DNA of 64,000 bases, taken from contig NZ_CP009291.1 of NCBI RefSeq assembly GCF_000767465.1, positions 3,018,501-3,082,500 on the forward strand, in the 5' to 3' direction. Of the stretch, positions 27,360 to 36,378 are shown piece by piece (position 1 is the first letter of the stretch; each line of letters starts with the position of its first letter). The notes under the pieces are model-generated. The model was not told the DNA's origin and did not search any database. It saw only the letters and a list, made by a program, of their open reading frames with translations. The DNA is from Novosphingobium pentaromativorans US6-1 (GTDB lineage: Bacteria > Pseudomonadota > Alphaproteobacteria > Sphingomonadales > Sphingomonadaceae). Both the position numbers and the translations under genes were made by a program.

Positions 27360-28670
27360 TCAGGCCCGGCCGATCGAATAGTAAGTGAAACCGGCGGCTT
27401 CGGCGAAGTCCGGCTTGTAGATGTTGCGTAGGTCGACCAGCACGGGCGCCTTGGCGAGCTGCTTGACCCGCTCGAGGTCGAGCGCACGGAATGCATCCCA
27501 TTCGGTTACGATCACCACGGCATCGGCGCCTTCAATCGCCTCGTAGGAATTATCGACCATCTGCACTTCGGGCATCAGCGGCTTGGCGAGTTCCATGCCT
27601 TCCGGGTCGTAGGCGATTACGCTGACCCCGGAATCGGCGAGGGCCTGCGCAATCGCGATCGAGGGGCTGTCGCGCATGTCGTCGGTGTTCGGCTTGAAGG
27701 TCAGGCCGAGCATGGCGACGCGCTTGCCGCGGGCGGCGTCCAGTCCACCGAGCGCTTCGATGACCTTGCGGCCCATCGCCCGCTTGCGGCTGTCGTTGAC
27801 CTTGGCGACCGCTTCCACGATGCGCAGGGGACTGTCGTAGTCCTCGGCGGTCTTGAGCAGCGCGAGGGTGTCCTTCGGGAAGCACGAGCCGCCGTAGCCG
27901 GGGCCCGCATGCAGGAACTTCGAGCCGATGCGGTTGTCGAGGCCGATGCCGCGTGCGACGTCCTGGACGTTGCCGCCCACCTTCTCGCAAAGATCGGCGA
28001 TCTCGTTGATGAAGGTGATCTTGGTCGCAAGGAACGCGTTGGCGGCGTACTTCGTGATCTCCGCCGAGCGCCGGCTGACGAACAGGATCGGCGATTCGTT
28101 GAGGAACAGCGGGCGGTAGACTTCCTGCATGACCTCGCGGCCGAAATCGTCCTCGGCACCGATGACGATGCGGTCGGGGCGCTTGAAGTCGCCGATGGCC
28201 GCGCCTTCGCGAAGGAATTCCGGGTTGGAGACGACGGCGACGCGGTGCTTGGTGCCGCTTTCCTTGAGGATGCGCTCGACTTCGTCGCCGGTGCCGACGG
28301 GAACGGTGGACTTGGTGACGATCACCGCGTCGTTCGACAGGCTTTCACCCACTTCGCGCGCGACGGCGTAGACGAAGGAGAGGTCGGCATGGCCGTCGCC
28401 GCGCCGCGAGGGCGTGCCGACGGCGATGAAGATAGCGCTGGCGTCCTTGATGCCTTCGGCGAGGTCAGTGGTGAAGGAAAGCCGGCCGGCCTTCACGTTG
28501 TTTTCGACCAGAGCGTCGAGGCCCGGCTCATAGATCGGCATGATGCCGGCATGGAGCCGGTCGATCTTGGACTGATCCTTGTCGATGCAGACCACGTCGT
28601 GGCCGAAATCGGCGAAGCAGGCGCCGGAAACCAGACCGACATAGCCGGATCCAACCATCGCAATCTTCAT
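27360..28670 (-). CDS. ugd: UDP-glucose 6-dehydrogenase
   Basis: This 436-residue enzyme oxidises UDP-glucose to UDP-glucuronate with two NAD+. It starts with the Rossmann motif KIAMVGSGYVGLVSGACFA. The catalytic cysteine lies in GYGGSCFPKDTLALL near residue 262, and the C-terminal domain contains GLTFKPNTDDMRDSPS. The length matches the family. It stands alone between the EPS genes, divergent from a GT4 gene. Its product feeds the glucuronate decarboxylase at 37403 and the UDP-glucuronate 4-epimerase-like enzyme at 54659, and can be a donor itself. Confidence 0.96.
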   Translation of the reverse strand: MKIAMVGSGYVGLVSGACFADFGHDVVCIDKDQSKIDRLHAGIMPIYEPGLDALVENNVKAGRLSFTTDLAEGIKDASAIFIAVGTPSRRGDGHADLSFVYAVAREVGESLSNDAVIVTKSTVPVGTGDEVERILKESGTKHRVAVVSNPEFLREGAAIGDFKRPDRIVIGAEDDFGREVMQEVYRPLFLNESPILFVSRRSAEITKYAANAFLATKITFINEIADLCEKVGGNVQDVARGIGLDNRIGSKFLHAGPGYGGSCFPKDTLALLKTAEDYDSPLRIVEAVAKVNDSRKRAMGRKVIEALGGLDAARGKRVAMLGLTFKPNTDDMRDSPSIAIAQALADSGVSVIAYDPEGMELAKPLMPEVQMVDNSYEAIEGADAVVIVTEWDAFRALDLERVKQLAKAPVLVDLRNIYKPDFAEAAGFTYYSIGRA

Positions 28671-29001
28671 GTCAGTGCCACCATTTGCAAATTTTCGGGA
28701 GATCGGGGTGAACCCTTCGCCGTTTATCTATGCGAAGTTCGCGAGGAATTTCCACCTCTGAATTCGCAACTGCAAAAAAGAATGGACGACCTGTTGCAAA
28801 GCAACGGCGAACGCACGGGCGGCCGGCCAGGACTTGCGTTAACTTCATGACAGCCTCGCTGTTCCGTCCCGGGACAACGGGGCTGTCCGTGTTCGTCCTC
28901 CGCCTTTTGGGGGATTGCCGAAGTCAAGGTTTCGGTATTGTTAACTGTAATTTGCGCCACGATATGGATGGCTCCTGCGTGGGCGTGCCTGGGATCAAGA
29001 C
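28671..29001. other. Divergent intergenic region between ugd and a GT4 gene
   Basis: About 330 bases without a supported gene. It should contain the promoters of ugd (leftward) and of the GT4 gene (rightward). No clear regulatory motif was recognised. Confidence 0.45.
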
Positions 29002-30330
29002 TTGCGGCTTCTGCTGATCAATCACCGCTATTTCGTGGCAAGCGGCGCGGAGCGTTACCTGTTCAACATCGAGAGGGTTCTGCAACGCGCGGGGCACGAG
29101 ACCGCTGTCTTCTCGATCGATTACGAGCAGAACCGAAGCAGTCCGTGGTCTTCCTATTTCACCAGGCCCATCGGCAGGGCGGATCAGGTCTACTTCGACG
29201 AGCATCGCACTGATCCCGGGTCGGTCGGGCGCAGTCTCGGCCGCCTGTTCTATTCGCGCGAGGTGGAGCGCGACCTTGCGCGGCTGATAGAGGACTTCCG
29301 GCCCGACGCTGCCTACCTGATCCTGTTCCTGCGCAAGCTGTCGCCTTCCGTTCTTGTTGCGCTGCACAATGCCGGGGTGCCGATCGTGGTGCGCGTGTCC
29401 GATTACGGATACCTGTGCGCCGAGCACCATTTCCTGCGCAACGGGGAGAGCTGCACCAAATGCCTGGGCGGTCGCCTTTTACCCGGCGTCGTGCACGGAT
29501 GCGTGCATGGCAGCCGGGTGATATCGGCGCTGGATGCCGCGGCGACATGGTACCATCGCCGGCAGGGCTATTTCGATCTGATCGACCGGTTTGTAACGAC
29601 CAACCCGTTCCTGACCGACTTCATGGTCCGGGGCGGCTACGATCCTGCGCGGCTGGCCTGCATCCCCACTTTCGCCGATGAGGAGATCTTTGCGCCCCGC
29701 GCGGGCGATCCGGGGAAGTACCTGCTCTATGCCGGGCGCCTGGATCCGTCGAAGGGCCTGGAAACGCTGATCGAAGCGATGGCGATCTTGAAGCGGCGTT
29801 CGGGCTCGCCGCCGCGGCTTCGCATCGTCGGCGGCGCGCAGTACGAGAATTACCACAAGGCGCTGGTGCGGCATGTCGAGCGCGCCGGCCTTGCCGATTG
29901 CATCCGTTTCGAACGCCCGGTCGCGGCCGAGGAAGTGGCGGGCCTGCTGGGCAGTGCAACGGCCTCGATCATCCCCTCGGTCTGGTTCGAGAACCTGCCG
30001 AACTTCTATCTGGAAAGCATCAGCGCCGGCGTGCCGGTGATTGCTTCCAATCTGGGTTCGCTATCGGCGGCGATCACGGATGGCGAGGACGGCCTGCTGT
30101 TCGAGACCGGCAATGCAGCGGACTTGGCCGACTGCATCGCGCGCCTGATGCAAGATCCGTCGCTGGATCGGCGCCTGCGCACTGCGGGGCCGCTCAAGGC
30201 CAAGGCGCAGTATTCTGCCGAGCGGCACCTTGAACTCCTGACCGACCTGTTTGCCGAAGTGATCGCGCAGGGCCGCAGCGCTCCATCGCCCTACAGCGGG
30301 TCGAGCCGGGCGAAGGCAGTGTTCGAATGA
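29002..30330 (+). CDS. Glycosyltransferase family 4
   Basis: This 442-residue GT-B enzyme begins MRLLLINHRYFVASGAERYL from a TTG start at 29002. The N-terminal domain contains a cysteine-containing stretch (LCAEHHFLRNGESCTKCLGG) often seen in GT4 enzymes of EPS loci. The C-terminal domain has YAGRLDPSKGLETLIEAM and an E-x7-E-like region (SVWFENLPNFYLESISAGVPVIA). No strong ribosome-binding site is visible, so the start is less certain. Its last 40 bases overlap the convergent GT2 gene. Confidence 0.85.
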   Translation: MRLLLINHRYFVASGAERYLFNIERVLQRAGHETAVFSIDYEQNRSSPWSSYFTRPIGRADQVYFDEHRTDPGSVGRSLGRLFYSREVERDLARLIEDFRPDAAYLILFLRKLSPSVLVALHNAGVPIVVRVSDYGYLCAEHHFLRNGESCTKCLGGRLLPGVVHGCVHGSRVISALDAAATWYHRRQGYFDLIDRFVTTNPFLTDFMVRGGYDPARLACIPTFADEEIFAPRAGDPGKYLLYAGRLDPSKGLETLIEAMAILKRRSGSPPRLRIVGGAQYENYHKALVRHVERAGLADCIRFERPVAAEEVAGLLGSATASIIPSVWFENLPNFYLESISAGVPVIASNLGSLSAAITDGEDGLLFETGNAADLADCIARLMQDPSLDRRLRTAGPLKAKAQYSAERHLELLTDLFAEVIAQGRSAPSPYSGSSRAKAVFE

Positions 30331-31286
30331 CCCTGGTAGCCTCCCGCGGGCAGCAGACGCCCGACCACGCCTTTCGCGGCGGAAAGCGGCAGCGAAGCGA
30401 TGACTACGGCGAGGAAGGCCGGGTCGTAGCGCCCGATCGCCTCGGCCAGCCGGATGACTTCCTTCGTGCGGCCGAGGCGAATGGCACGGTGGAACAGCAG
30501 GCGGCTCAGGCGATTGCGGCCCGACTGGAACGCCTTTGCAAGCTCCGGGTGGCGCGGCAGCAGGTCCTCCGTGCACAAGTCGCGCGAGCGCAGCATCTGC
30601 AGGACATCGCTCGACATGTTGTCGGGAAGGTCGCGATAGCCGGTCAGCGGCTCGGGAACGAAGCCGAAGTGGTGATGTTCGGCGATCTCGAAATAGAGCT
30701 TCCAGTCCTCGCACCCTTGCCCGCCGCGCGCGCGCAGGGTGGTGTCGTAGCCGCCGGTCCTGTCGAACGCGGAGCGCCGGATCAGCGCGGAAGAGCCATT
30801 GCCGATGAAGTTGTGAAAGGCGAGGGGGGCCAGCACGTCACCTTCGTGACAGGGCCGGTGGCGCAGCTGCACGACCTGGGACTTGCCGTCGATCAGCGCG
30901 AACCAGGTATAGACGAGGCCCATCCGCTCCCCGCCCTGGCGGAACACGGCCAGCTGCCGTTCGATCTTGGCCGGATGCCACAGGTCGTCCGCGTCGACCG
31001 GCGCGATGAACCGGCCGGTCGAGGCCGCGATCCCGGCGTTGCGGGCAGCGGCGACACCGGCATTGGCCTGGCGCAGCAGGCGGATGCGCGGATCGCGCGC
31101 CGCAAGGCCCTGTACGATGGCGGGCGTGTCGTCCGCCGATCCGTCGTCGACGACCACGATTTCGAGTTCGCGATGGGTCTGTGCCGTGACGCTGCGCAGC
31201 GTCTCGCCGATCGTCCGGGCTGCGTTATAGGCCGGTACGATGACGGATACGGTTTCGCTGCCGGCAGGTTCCAAGCACATCTCCAT
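30291..31286 (-). CDS. Glycosyltransferase family 2
   Basis: This 331-residue GT2 enzyme has VSVIVPAYNAARTIGETL, VVDDGSADDTP near residue 45 and the D-A-D-D motif (FIAPVDADDLWHPAKIE) near 97. The later part (GNGSSALIRRSAFDRTGGYD, GCEDWKLYFEIAEHH, LTGYRDLPDNMSSD) is strikingly like the second half of the tandem GT2 protein at 32583-34601, so the two are paralogues. The gene is convergent to and overlaps the preceding GT4 gene by 40 bases. The acceptor is unknown. Confidence 0.88.
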   Translation of the reverse strand: MEMCLEPAGSETVSVIVPAYNAARTIGETLRSVTAQTHRELEIVVVDDGSADDTPAIVQGLAARDPRIRLLRQANAGVAAARNAGIAASTGRFIAPVDADDLWHPAKIERQLAVFRQGGERMGLVYTWFALIDGKSQVVQLRHRPCHEGDVLAPLAFHNFIGNGSSALIRRSAFDRTGGYDTTLRARGGQGCEDWKLYFEIAEHHHFGFVPEPLTGYRDLPDNMSSDVLQMLRSRDLCTEDLLPRHPELAKAFQSGRNRLSRLLFHRAIRLGRTKEVIRLAEAIGRYDPAFLAVVIASLPLSAAKGVVGRLLPAGGYQGHSNTAFARLDPL

Positions 31287-31431
31287 TGGCTTCGAAAACC
31301 AGTCTGCCTGAACATCTTCGCGGGCGAAAGCACTGTCCGGCCCGAATTCGGAACCAGCGGACGCTTCGCGGGATTGTCTGATCGACGCGTTTCAGCATTG
31401 TCGCCGCATTGCAGCAGAAAGTCCGCCTGAG

Positions 31432-32586
31432 ATGTCCCGCATCGCCATCGAGCACATAGACGCATCGGCCATGCCGCCTGCGCCCGTCCGCGAGACGGCT
31501 CGCACGCTCCTTGTGTTCTGGTGGCAGGACATGCCGGTGGGGCAGGTCATCGACGAGGGGCGCCCCGGCGAGCGAATTGACCTGGAACGCCACTGGCAGG
31601 CATTCACTACTTCGCCCGCCCTCGTGCGGGCGAGGGACATGGCCGCCGATCTTCTCCGCCCGACTCTCGATGCCTCGGTGGTGATCTGTACGCGCGACCG
31701 GCCCGATGTCCTGCGCGAATGCCTCGCCTCGCTGGTGCACCAGAGCTACCGGCCCGCCGAAGTGATCGTCGTCGACAATGCTTCGGTGGACGATCGCACC
31801 CGTCAGGTCGCGCAGGAAGCGGGCGTTGTCTATGTGCGGGAGGACCGGCCTGGGCTCGACATTGCCCGCAACAGCGGCGCGCGCCGGGCACGTTCCCCGG
31901 TCATCGCCTATACCGACGATGATGTGCGGCTCCATCCCCGCTGGCTGGAGCGCCTGACGCTGGCCCTTGAGGCCGGTGATGCCATGGCGGTGACCGGCCT
32001 AGTGCTTCCCGCCGAACTGGAGACGGAAGCGCAGATCCTGTTCGAGACGCATTGGAGCTTCGGACAGGGCTATCTGCCGCGCCGCTTCGATGAGAACTTC
32101 TTTGCGATGGATCGCCAGACCGGCAGCGAAGTCTGGACGATCGGGGCCGGGGCCAGCATGGCCTTTCACCGCCGCGCGTTCGAGATCGCGGGCTATTTCG
32201 ACGAGCGCCTCGATGTCGGCGCGGCGGGCTGTTCGGGCGATTCCGAGTACTGGCACCGCATCCTCAGCCATGGCGGCGTGTGCGTTTACGACCCCGCGGC
32301 AGTGGCCTTTCACGTCCACCGGCGCGAGATCGCCGGGCTCGCTTCGCAGATCTACCACTACATGCGCGGCCATGCGGCGGCCCTGATGGTCCAGCACGAG
32401 CGCACCGGCAATCGCGGGAACCTGCGCCGGGCCTTTGCGATCATGCCGCGCTATTACGCCGGACGAGCGTTGCGCCGCTTGGTCCGGGGCGAGCGGCCGG
32501 ACAACCGGTTCCTGCGCCAGGAGATTTCCGGCTATGTCGCCGGGCTGATCTACTACTGGCGCCATCGCAAGGCGCCGCAGCCGTGA
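31432..32586 (+). CDS. Glycosyltransferase family 2 with N-terminal extension
   Basis: This 384-residue protein carries about 75 extra N-terminal residues (with LLVFWWQDMPVGQV) before a GT2 domain that begins ASVVICTRDRPDVLRECL. The DNAS motif is near residue 115 and the metal motif is Y-T-D-D-D near 161. An SGDSEYWHRILSHG block near 265 probably holds the catalytic acid. The gene is coupled by GTGA to the tandem GT2 gene that follows. It is divergent from the GT2 gene at 30291. The extension may dock the enzyme to partners; that is speculation. Confidence 0.86.
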   Translation: MSRIAIEHIDASAMPPAPVRETARTLLVFWWQDMPVGQVIDEGRPGERIDLERHWQAFTTSPALVRARDMAADLLRPTLDASVVICTRDRPDVLRECLASLVHQSYRPAEVIVVDNASVDDRTRQVAQEAGVVYVREDRPGLDIARNSGARRARSPVIAYTDDDVRLHPRWLERLTLALEAGDAMAVTGLVLPAELETEAQILFETHWSFGQGYLPRRFDENFFAMDRQTGSEVWTIGAGASMAFHRRAFEIAGYFDERLDVGAAGCSGDSEYWHRILSHGGVCVYDPAAVAFHVHRREIAGLASQIYHYMRGHAAALMVQHERTGNRGNLRRAFAIMPRYYAGRALRRLVRGERPDNRFLRQEISGYVAGLIYYWRHRKAPQP

Positions 32587-34601
32587 GCGCGGTATCGGTC
32601 ATCATTCCGGCCCGCGATGCAGAAGATACGCTGGCCCGGACGCTCGACAGCCTGCTTGCGCAGGAGATGCACGACTGGCACGCGGTGATCGTCAATGACG
32701 GTTCGAGCGATGCGACCGGCGCGATTGCGGGGCGTTACTGCGATCGCGACCCCCGGCTGGCGATGGTCGAGACCGGCGGGCTGGGTCTTGCCGCCGCGCG
32801 CAACGAAGGTCTGCGCCATGCTCGCGGCAATGCGCTGTTCTTCATCGATTCCGACGACTGGATCGCGCCCGATCATCTCAAGTGGCTTTCCATTGGCCTC
32901 GAGAGAGATCAGGCTGCGGATGCCAGCTTCTGCGGTTATCTGCGCGTCACGCCGGCAGGCAAGGGCTTCATGCCCCGCTTCGATCCCGCCATCGCGGTCG
33001 ATCCGGTGGGCACTTTCAGCAGGCGCAATCCGCTGGCCCCGCACGGGGTCTTGCTCCGGCGCGATCCGGTGGAGCGGCTGGGCGGCTTCGATACGGCGTT
33101 CAGGACCTGCGAGGACTGGGACATGTGGCAGCGACTGGCGCTGTCCGGCTGCGCCTTCGTGCCGATCCGCGATCTCCACGCCCGCTATCGCCTGCGACCG
33201 GGTTCGCTCTCTACCGATCTCGTGCAGCTTTTCGGCGATGCGCAAAGAGTGATCGCCAGGGGTTGCTTCGAAGCGGGATTATCGGCCGAGGCCGCATCCA
33301 CGAGCTTTGCTTGGTTCGAGCTATGGTGCGCCGCCGTTGCCGCCGGGCAGGGTCGTGCCTGGCGCAACGACCTGCGCGACTTTCCGCAGATTGCGCTCGG
33401 ACCGCGAGACGTGGCGAGCGCCGCGAGGATGATCCTCGAGGCCTTCTGCAGCGGTGCCTGCCGCACGCCGGGTGAACTGGTGCCCCACTGGCCGCAGGTC
33501 TCCGTCAGCCTTGCCCACTTGCTGCAGGGCAGAATCGCCGCGCAATCGCAGCACTCCGTCGTCGATGCCGTCGCGCAGATGCTGGGCATTGTGCCGGGCC
33601 GTCTTACCGAACTCGTGAGCGTCGTCATTCCCGCCTACAAGGCTGACGGGTTCATCGCGGAGACCCTCCAAAGCGTGATGACGCAAAGCCACCGCGCGCT
33701 GGAGATCGTGGTCGTCGACGACGGTTCGCCCGATGCCACGGCTGCGCAGGTCCTGAAATTCGCTGCCGAAGATCCGCGCATCGCGCTGATGCAGCAGGAT
33801 AATGCCGGGGTCGCCGCCGCGCGCAATCGTGGCTGGAAGTGTGCGGCTTCGGACCTGATCGCCTTCGTCGATGCCGACGACCTGTGGGCGCCGACCAAGA
33901 TCGAGCGGCAGCTCGCGGCGCTCAAGGCGGCCGGGGAAAGGGCGGGGCTAGCCTATACCTGGTATGCGCGGATCGACGAGGAAGGCCGCGTCACCAGCCT
34001 CAGTCACCGACCACGGGCAGAAGGGGATGTGCTCCACGCGATCATGCACGGCAATTTCGTCGGCAACGGCAGCGCCGCGCTGATGACCCGCGAGGCGCTG
34101 GAATATGCCGGCGGCTTCGACTCCTCGCTGCACGAACGCGGGGCGCAGGGGTGCGAGGACCTCGCGATCTATTTCCGCATCGCCGAGAAGTTTCGTTTTG
34201 CGCTCGTGCCCGAGCCGTTGACGGGGTATCGCGTCATGGACGGCAACATGTCCAGCGACATGTTGCGCATGTTGCGCTCCTTCGATCTGGTCGCGGCCGA
34301 AATGGCCGCACGCTACCCGCAGTACCGCAGGGAAATCCTGAAAGGGCGCAAGTTCTACCTCGAGTGGAGCCTGTTGGCGGCGGCAGAGCGGGGGGATTTT
34401 CGCTCCATGGTGAAATTGTTGCCGGAATTCCTGGCGCAAGCTCCCTTCGCGGCGCTGGGCGTGCTATTGACCAGGGTGCCGCGCGCGCTGGTGCGCGGCA
34501 GGCGCCAGCGTTTCTCGGGAGGATCGCGGCGCAGGCAAGGCCATGTTCCGGTGCGGTTCGTGATAGGCTCCTGTGAGGAGGGCTATGGGCAAGGAAGCTG
34601 A
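32583..34601 (+). CDS. Tandem (two-domain) glycosyltransferase family 2 protein
   Basis: This 672-residue protein holds two complete GT2 domains. The first (residues 1 to about 300) has VSVIIPARDAEDTL, VNDGSSDATG and FIDSDDWIAPDH. The second (from about 340) has VSVVIPAYKADGFIAETL, VVDDGSPDAT and FVDADDLWAPTK. The start is a GTG at 32583 overlapping the previous stop (GTGA); upstream sequence in this frame is a shadow of the previous gene. Two fused transferases could make alternating linkages or two consecutive additions. The second domain is a paralogue of the protein at 30291-31286. It overlaps the ABC transporter gene by 17 bases. Confidence 0.88.
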   Translation: MSAVSVIIPARDAEDTLARTLDSLLAQEMHDWHAVIVNDGSSDATGAIAGRYCDRDPRLAMVETGGLGLAAARNEGLRHARGNALFFIDSDDWIAPDHLKWLSIGLERDQAADASFCGYLRVTPAGKGFMPRFDPAIAVDPVGTFSRRNPLAPHGVLLRRDPVERLGGFDTAFRTCEDWDMWQRLALSGCAFVPIRDLHARYRLRPGSLSTDLVQLFGDAQRVIARGCFEAGLSAEAASTSFAWFELWCAAVAAGQGRAWRNDLRDFPQIALGPRDVASAARMILEAFCSGACRTPGELVPHWPQVSVSLAHLLQGRIAAQSQHSVVDAVAQMLGIVPGRLTELVSVVIPAYKADGFIAETLQSVMTQSHRALEIVVVDDGSPDATAAQVLKFAAEDPRIALMQQDNAGVAAARNRGWKCAASDLIAFVDADDLWAPTKIERQLAALKAAGERAGLAYTWYARIDEEGRVTSLSHRPRAEGDVLHAIMHGNFVGNGSAALMTREALEYAGGFDSSLHERGAQGCEDLAIYFRIAEKFRFALVPEPLTGYRVMDGNMSSDMLRMLRSFDLVAAEMAARYPQYRREILKGRKFYLEWSLLAAAERGDFRSMVKLLPEFLAQAPFAALGVLLTRVPRALVRGRRQRFSGGSRRRQGHVPVRFVIGSCEEGYGQGS

Positions 34602-36378
34602 CACCGGGGCCGGCGGCCGGATTGCCGCTCTCAGGGACCTCAATGCACTCCTCGCTATCGCCCCGGCGGCGAAGCGGGCCGCGCCCCTGCTCGTCATCAT
34701 GGGGCTGGTCGCCTCGCTGGCGGAGACCGCGGGCATCAGCCTGATCATCGTGTTTCTCTACGCCGCTTTCGGCCAGCTCGACGATACCGGTACGGTAGCC
34801 CGCGATTTCGGGCAGGCGGCCGCCTCGATCCTCGAATGGCTGGGCGGCCCTGCAGAACTTGCGACGGCGATCTTTGCCCTGATCGTCATGCGCGGCGTCA
34901 TCGCCTATTTCTACAACCGCATTGCGCAGGGGCTGGGCGCGCGGATCAGTGAAAGCGCCCGCAACGCGATCCACAGCGAGTACCTGGGCGTCTCCTACGA
35001 CTTCATCCGCCGCCACGAGCAGGCCGAGCTGATGGAAGTGCTGGGCACCGACAGCTGGGGCATCGCCGCGGCCTACAACGCCTTTACCCGCCTCATCATC
35101 AACATCTGCGCGGCGGCGGTCTTCGCCTTCTTCCTGTTCATGCTGTCCTGGCGGATCACCCTGATCGCCTTTATCTGCGCAGGCGCCGTATCGTTCTTTC
35201 TCGAGCGGTTGTCGCGGCCGGTGGCGCAGCTTGGCGCATCGGTGAAGGCAGAGCACCAGTCGATGGGCGGGCTGATGCTGATGACCCTGCAGGGCATGCG
35301 CGCGATCCGCGCCTATGGCCGCGAGAAGGCGCAGAACGCGGCTTTCGTCAAATCCTCGGCCTCGGCGCGCGAGAGCCTGGCGCGCATGGAGCGCCTGTCT
35401 GCGGCGATCCGTCCGGCAACCGAGATCGGCTATCTCGCGATCATCTGCCTGATCGTGGGCGGGGCCGGCGCGCTCAAGGTCGATTTCCACGCGACCCTGA
35501 CCATCGTTGCGCTGCTCTACCGCCTTCAGCCGCACTTGCAGGAATTCGCCAGCAATTCGCTGTTCCTCGCCCAGTCGGCGCCGCAGCTGCAGTCGGTGCG
35601 GCGCATGATCGGGCCGGAGGGCAAGACCTACCCCGATCCCGGCTCGCTGCCGATGCCCGAGACATTCCAGTCCATCGCCTTTCGCGATGTCGCGTTCGGC
35701 TATGATGAGAAAGAGGCGCTCGACCACGTCAGCTTCACCGTTCCCGCCGGGCGCACGACGGCGCTGGTCGGCGCCAGCGGTTCGGGAAAGACGACGATCG
35801 TCAACCTGCTGCTGCGTCTTTACCGCCCGGAATCGGGGCAGATCCTGCTCGACGAGACGGACATTGCAGCGATCCGGCGCGAGGACTGGCTGCGCGCGAT
35901 TGCCGTGGCCGGGCAGGACATCGATCTGGTCGAAGGTACGGTGCGCGACAATGTGCTGATGGCCCGCTCGGACGCGAACCGGGCTGCGCTGGCCGATGCC
36001 TACGCACTGTCGGGCCTGGCCGACATGCTTGCCGGGCTCGAATACGGCGACCGCGACTGGATCGGGCAGCAGGGCCTGAACCTCTCGGGCGGCGAGCGCC
36101 AGCGCGTCGGCCTTGCCCGCGCCATCCTGCGCGATCCGGGCATCCTCATCCTCGACGAGGCGACCAGCGCGCTCGATACGGCCCTTGAAGCGCGTGTGCG
36201 CACTTGTCTCGAGCAGCGCTTTGCCGGGCGGACCGTGCTGATCATCACCCACCGGCTCGAAACCGTGCGCAATGTCGATCACGTCGTGCGCATCGGCAAT
36301 GGCCGGGTTCTGGCCGAGGGTACGCCAGCCGAAGTCTTCGGACCCCACGCGGACGGATCTGTTGCCGCGCTGGGCTAG
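34585..36378 (+). CDS. ABC transporter, fused permease and ATPase (MsbA-like exporter)
   Basis: This 597-residue half-transporter has a six-span membrane domain (about 30-320) and an ATPase domain. Walker A (GASGSGKTT) is near 395, the signature LSGGERQRVGLAR near 500, Walker B (ILILDEATSALD) near 518 and the switch histidine in IITHRLE. An AGGAGG sits just before the ATG at 34585; a GTG at 34573 is an alternative. It works as a dimer. In this cluster it could export a glycolipid or protein linked to the polymer. The substrate is not predictable from sequence. Confidence 0.9.
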   Translation: MGKEADTGAGGRIAALRDLNALLAIAPAAKRAAPLLVIMGLVASLAETAGISLIIVFLYAAFGQLDDTGTVARDFGQAAASILEWLGGPAELATAIFALIVMRGVIAYFYNRIAQGLGARISESARNAIHSEYLGVSYDFIRRHEQAELMEVLGTDSWGIAAAYNAFTRLIINICAAAVFAFFLFMLSWRITLIAFICAGAVSFFLERLSRPVAQLGASVKAEHQSMGGLMLMTLQGMRAIRAYGREKAQNAAFVKSSASARESLARMERLSAAIRPATEIGYLAIICLIVGGAGALKVDFHATLTIVALLYRLQPHLQEFASNSLFLAQSAPQLQSVRRMIGPEGKTYPDPGSLPMPETFQSIAFRDVAFGYDEKEALDHVSFTVPAGRTTALVGASGSGKTTIVNLLLRLYRPESGQILLDETDIAAIRREDWLRAIAVAGQDIDLVEGTVRDNVLMARSDANRAALADAYALSGLADMLAGLEYGDRDWIGQQGLNLSGGERQRVGLARAILRDPGILILDEATSALDTALEARVRTCLEQRFAGRTVLIITHRLETVRNVDHVVRIGNGRVLAEGTPAEVFGPHADGSVAALG

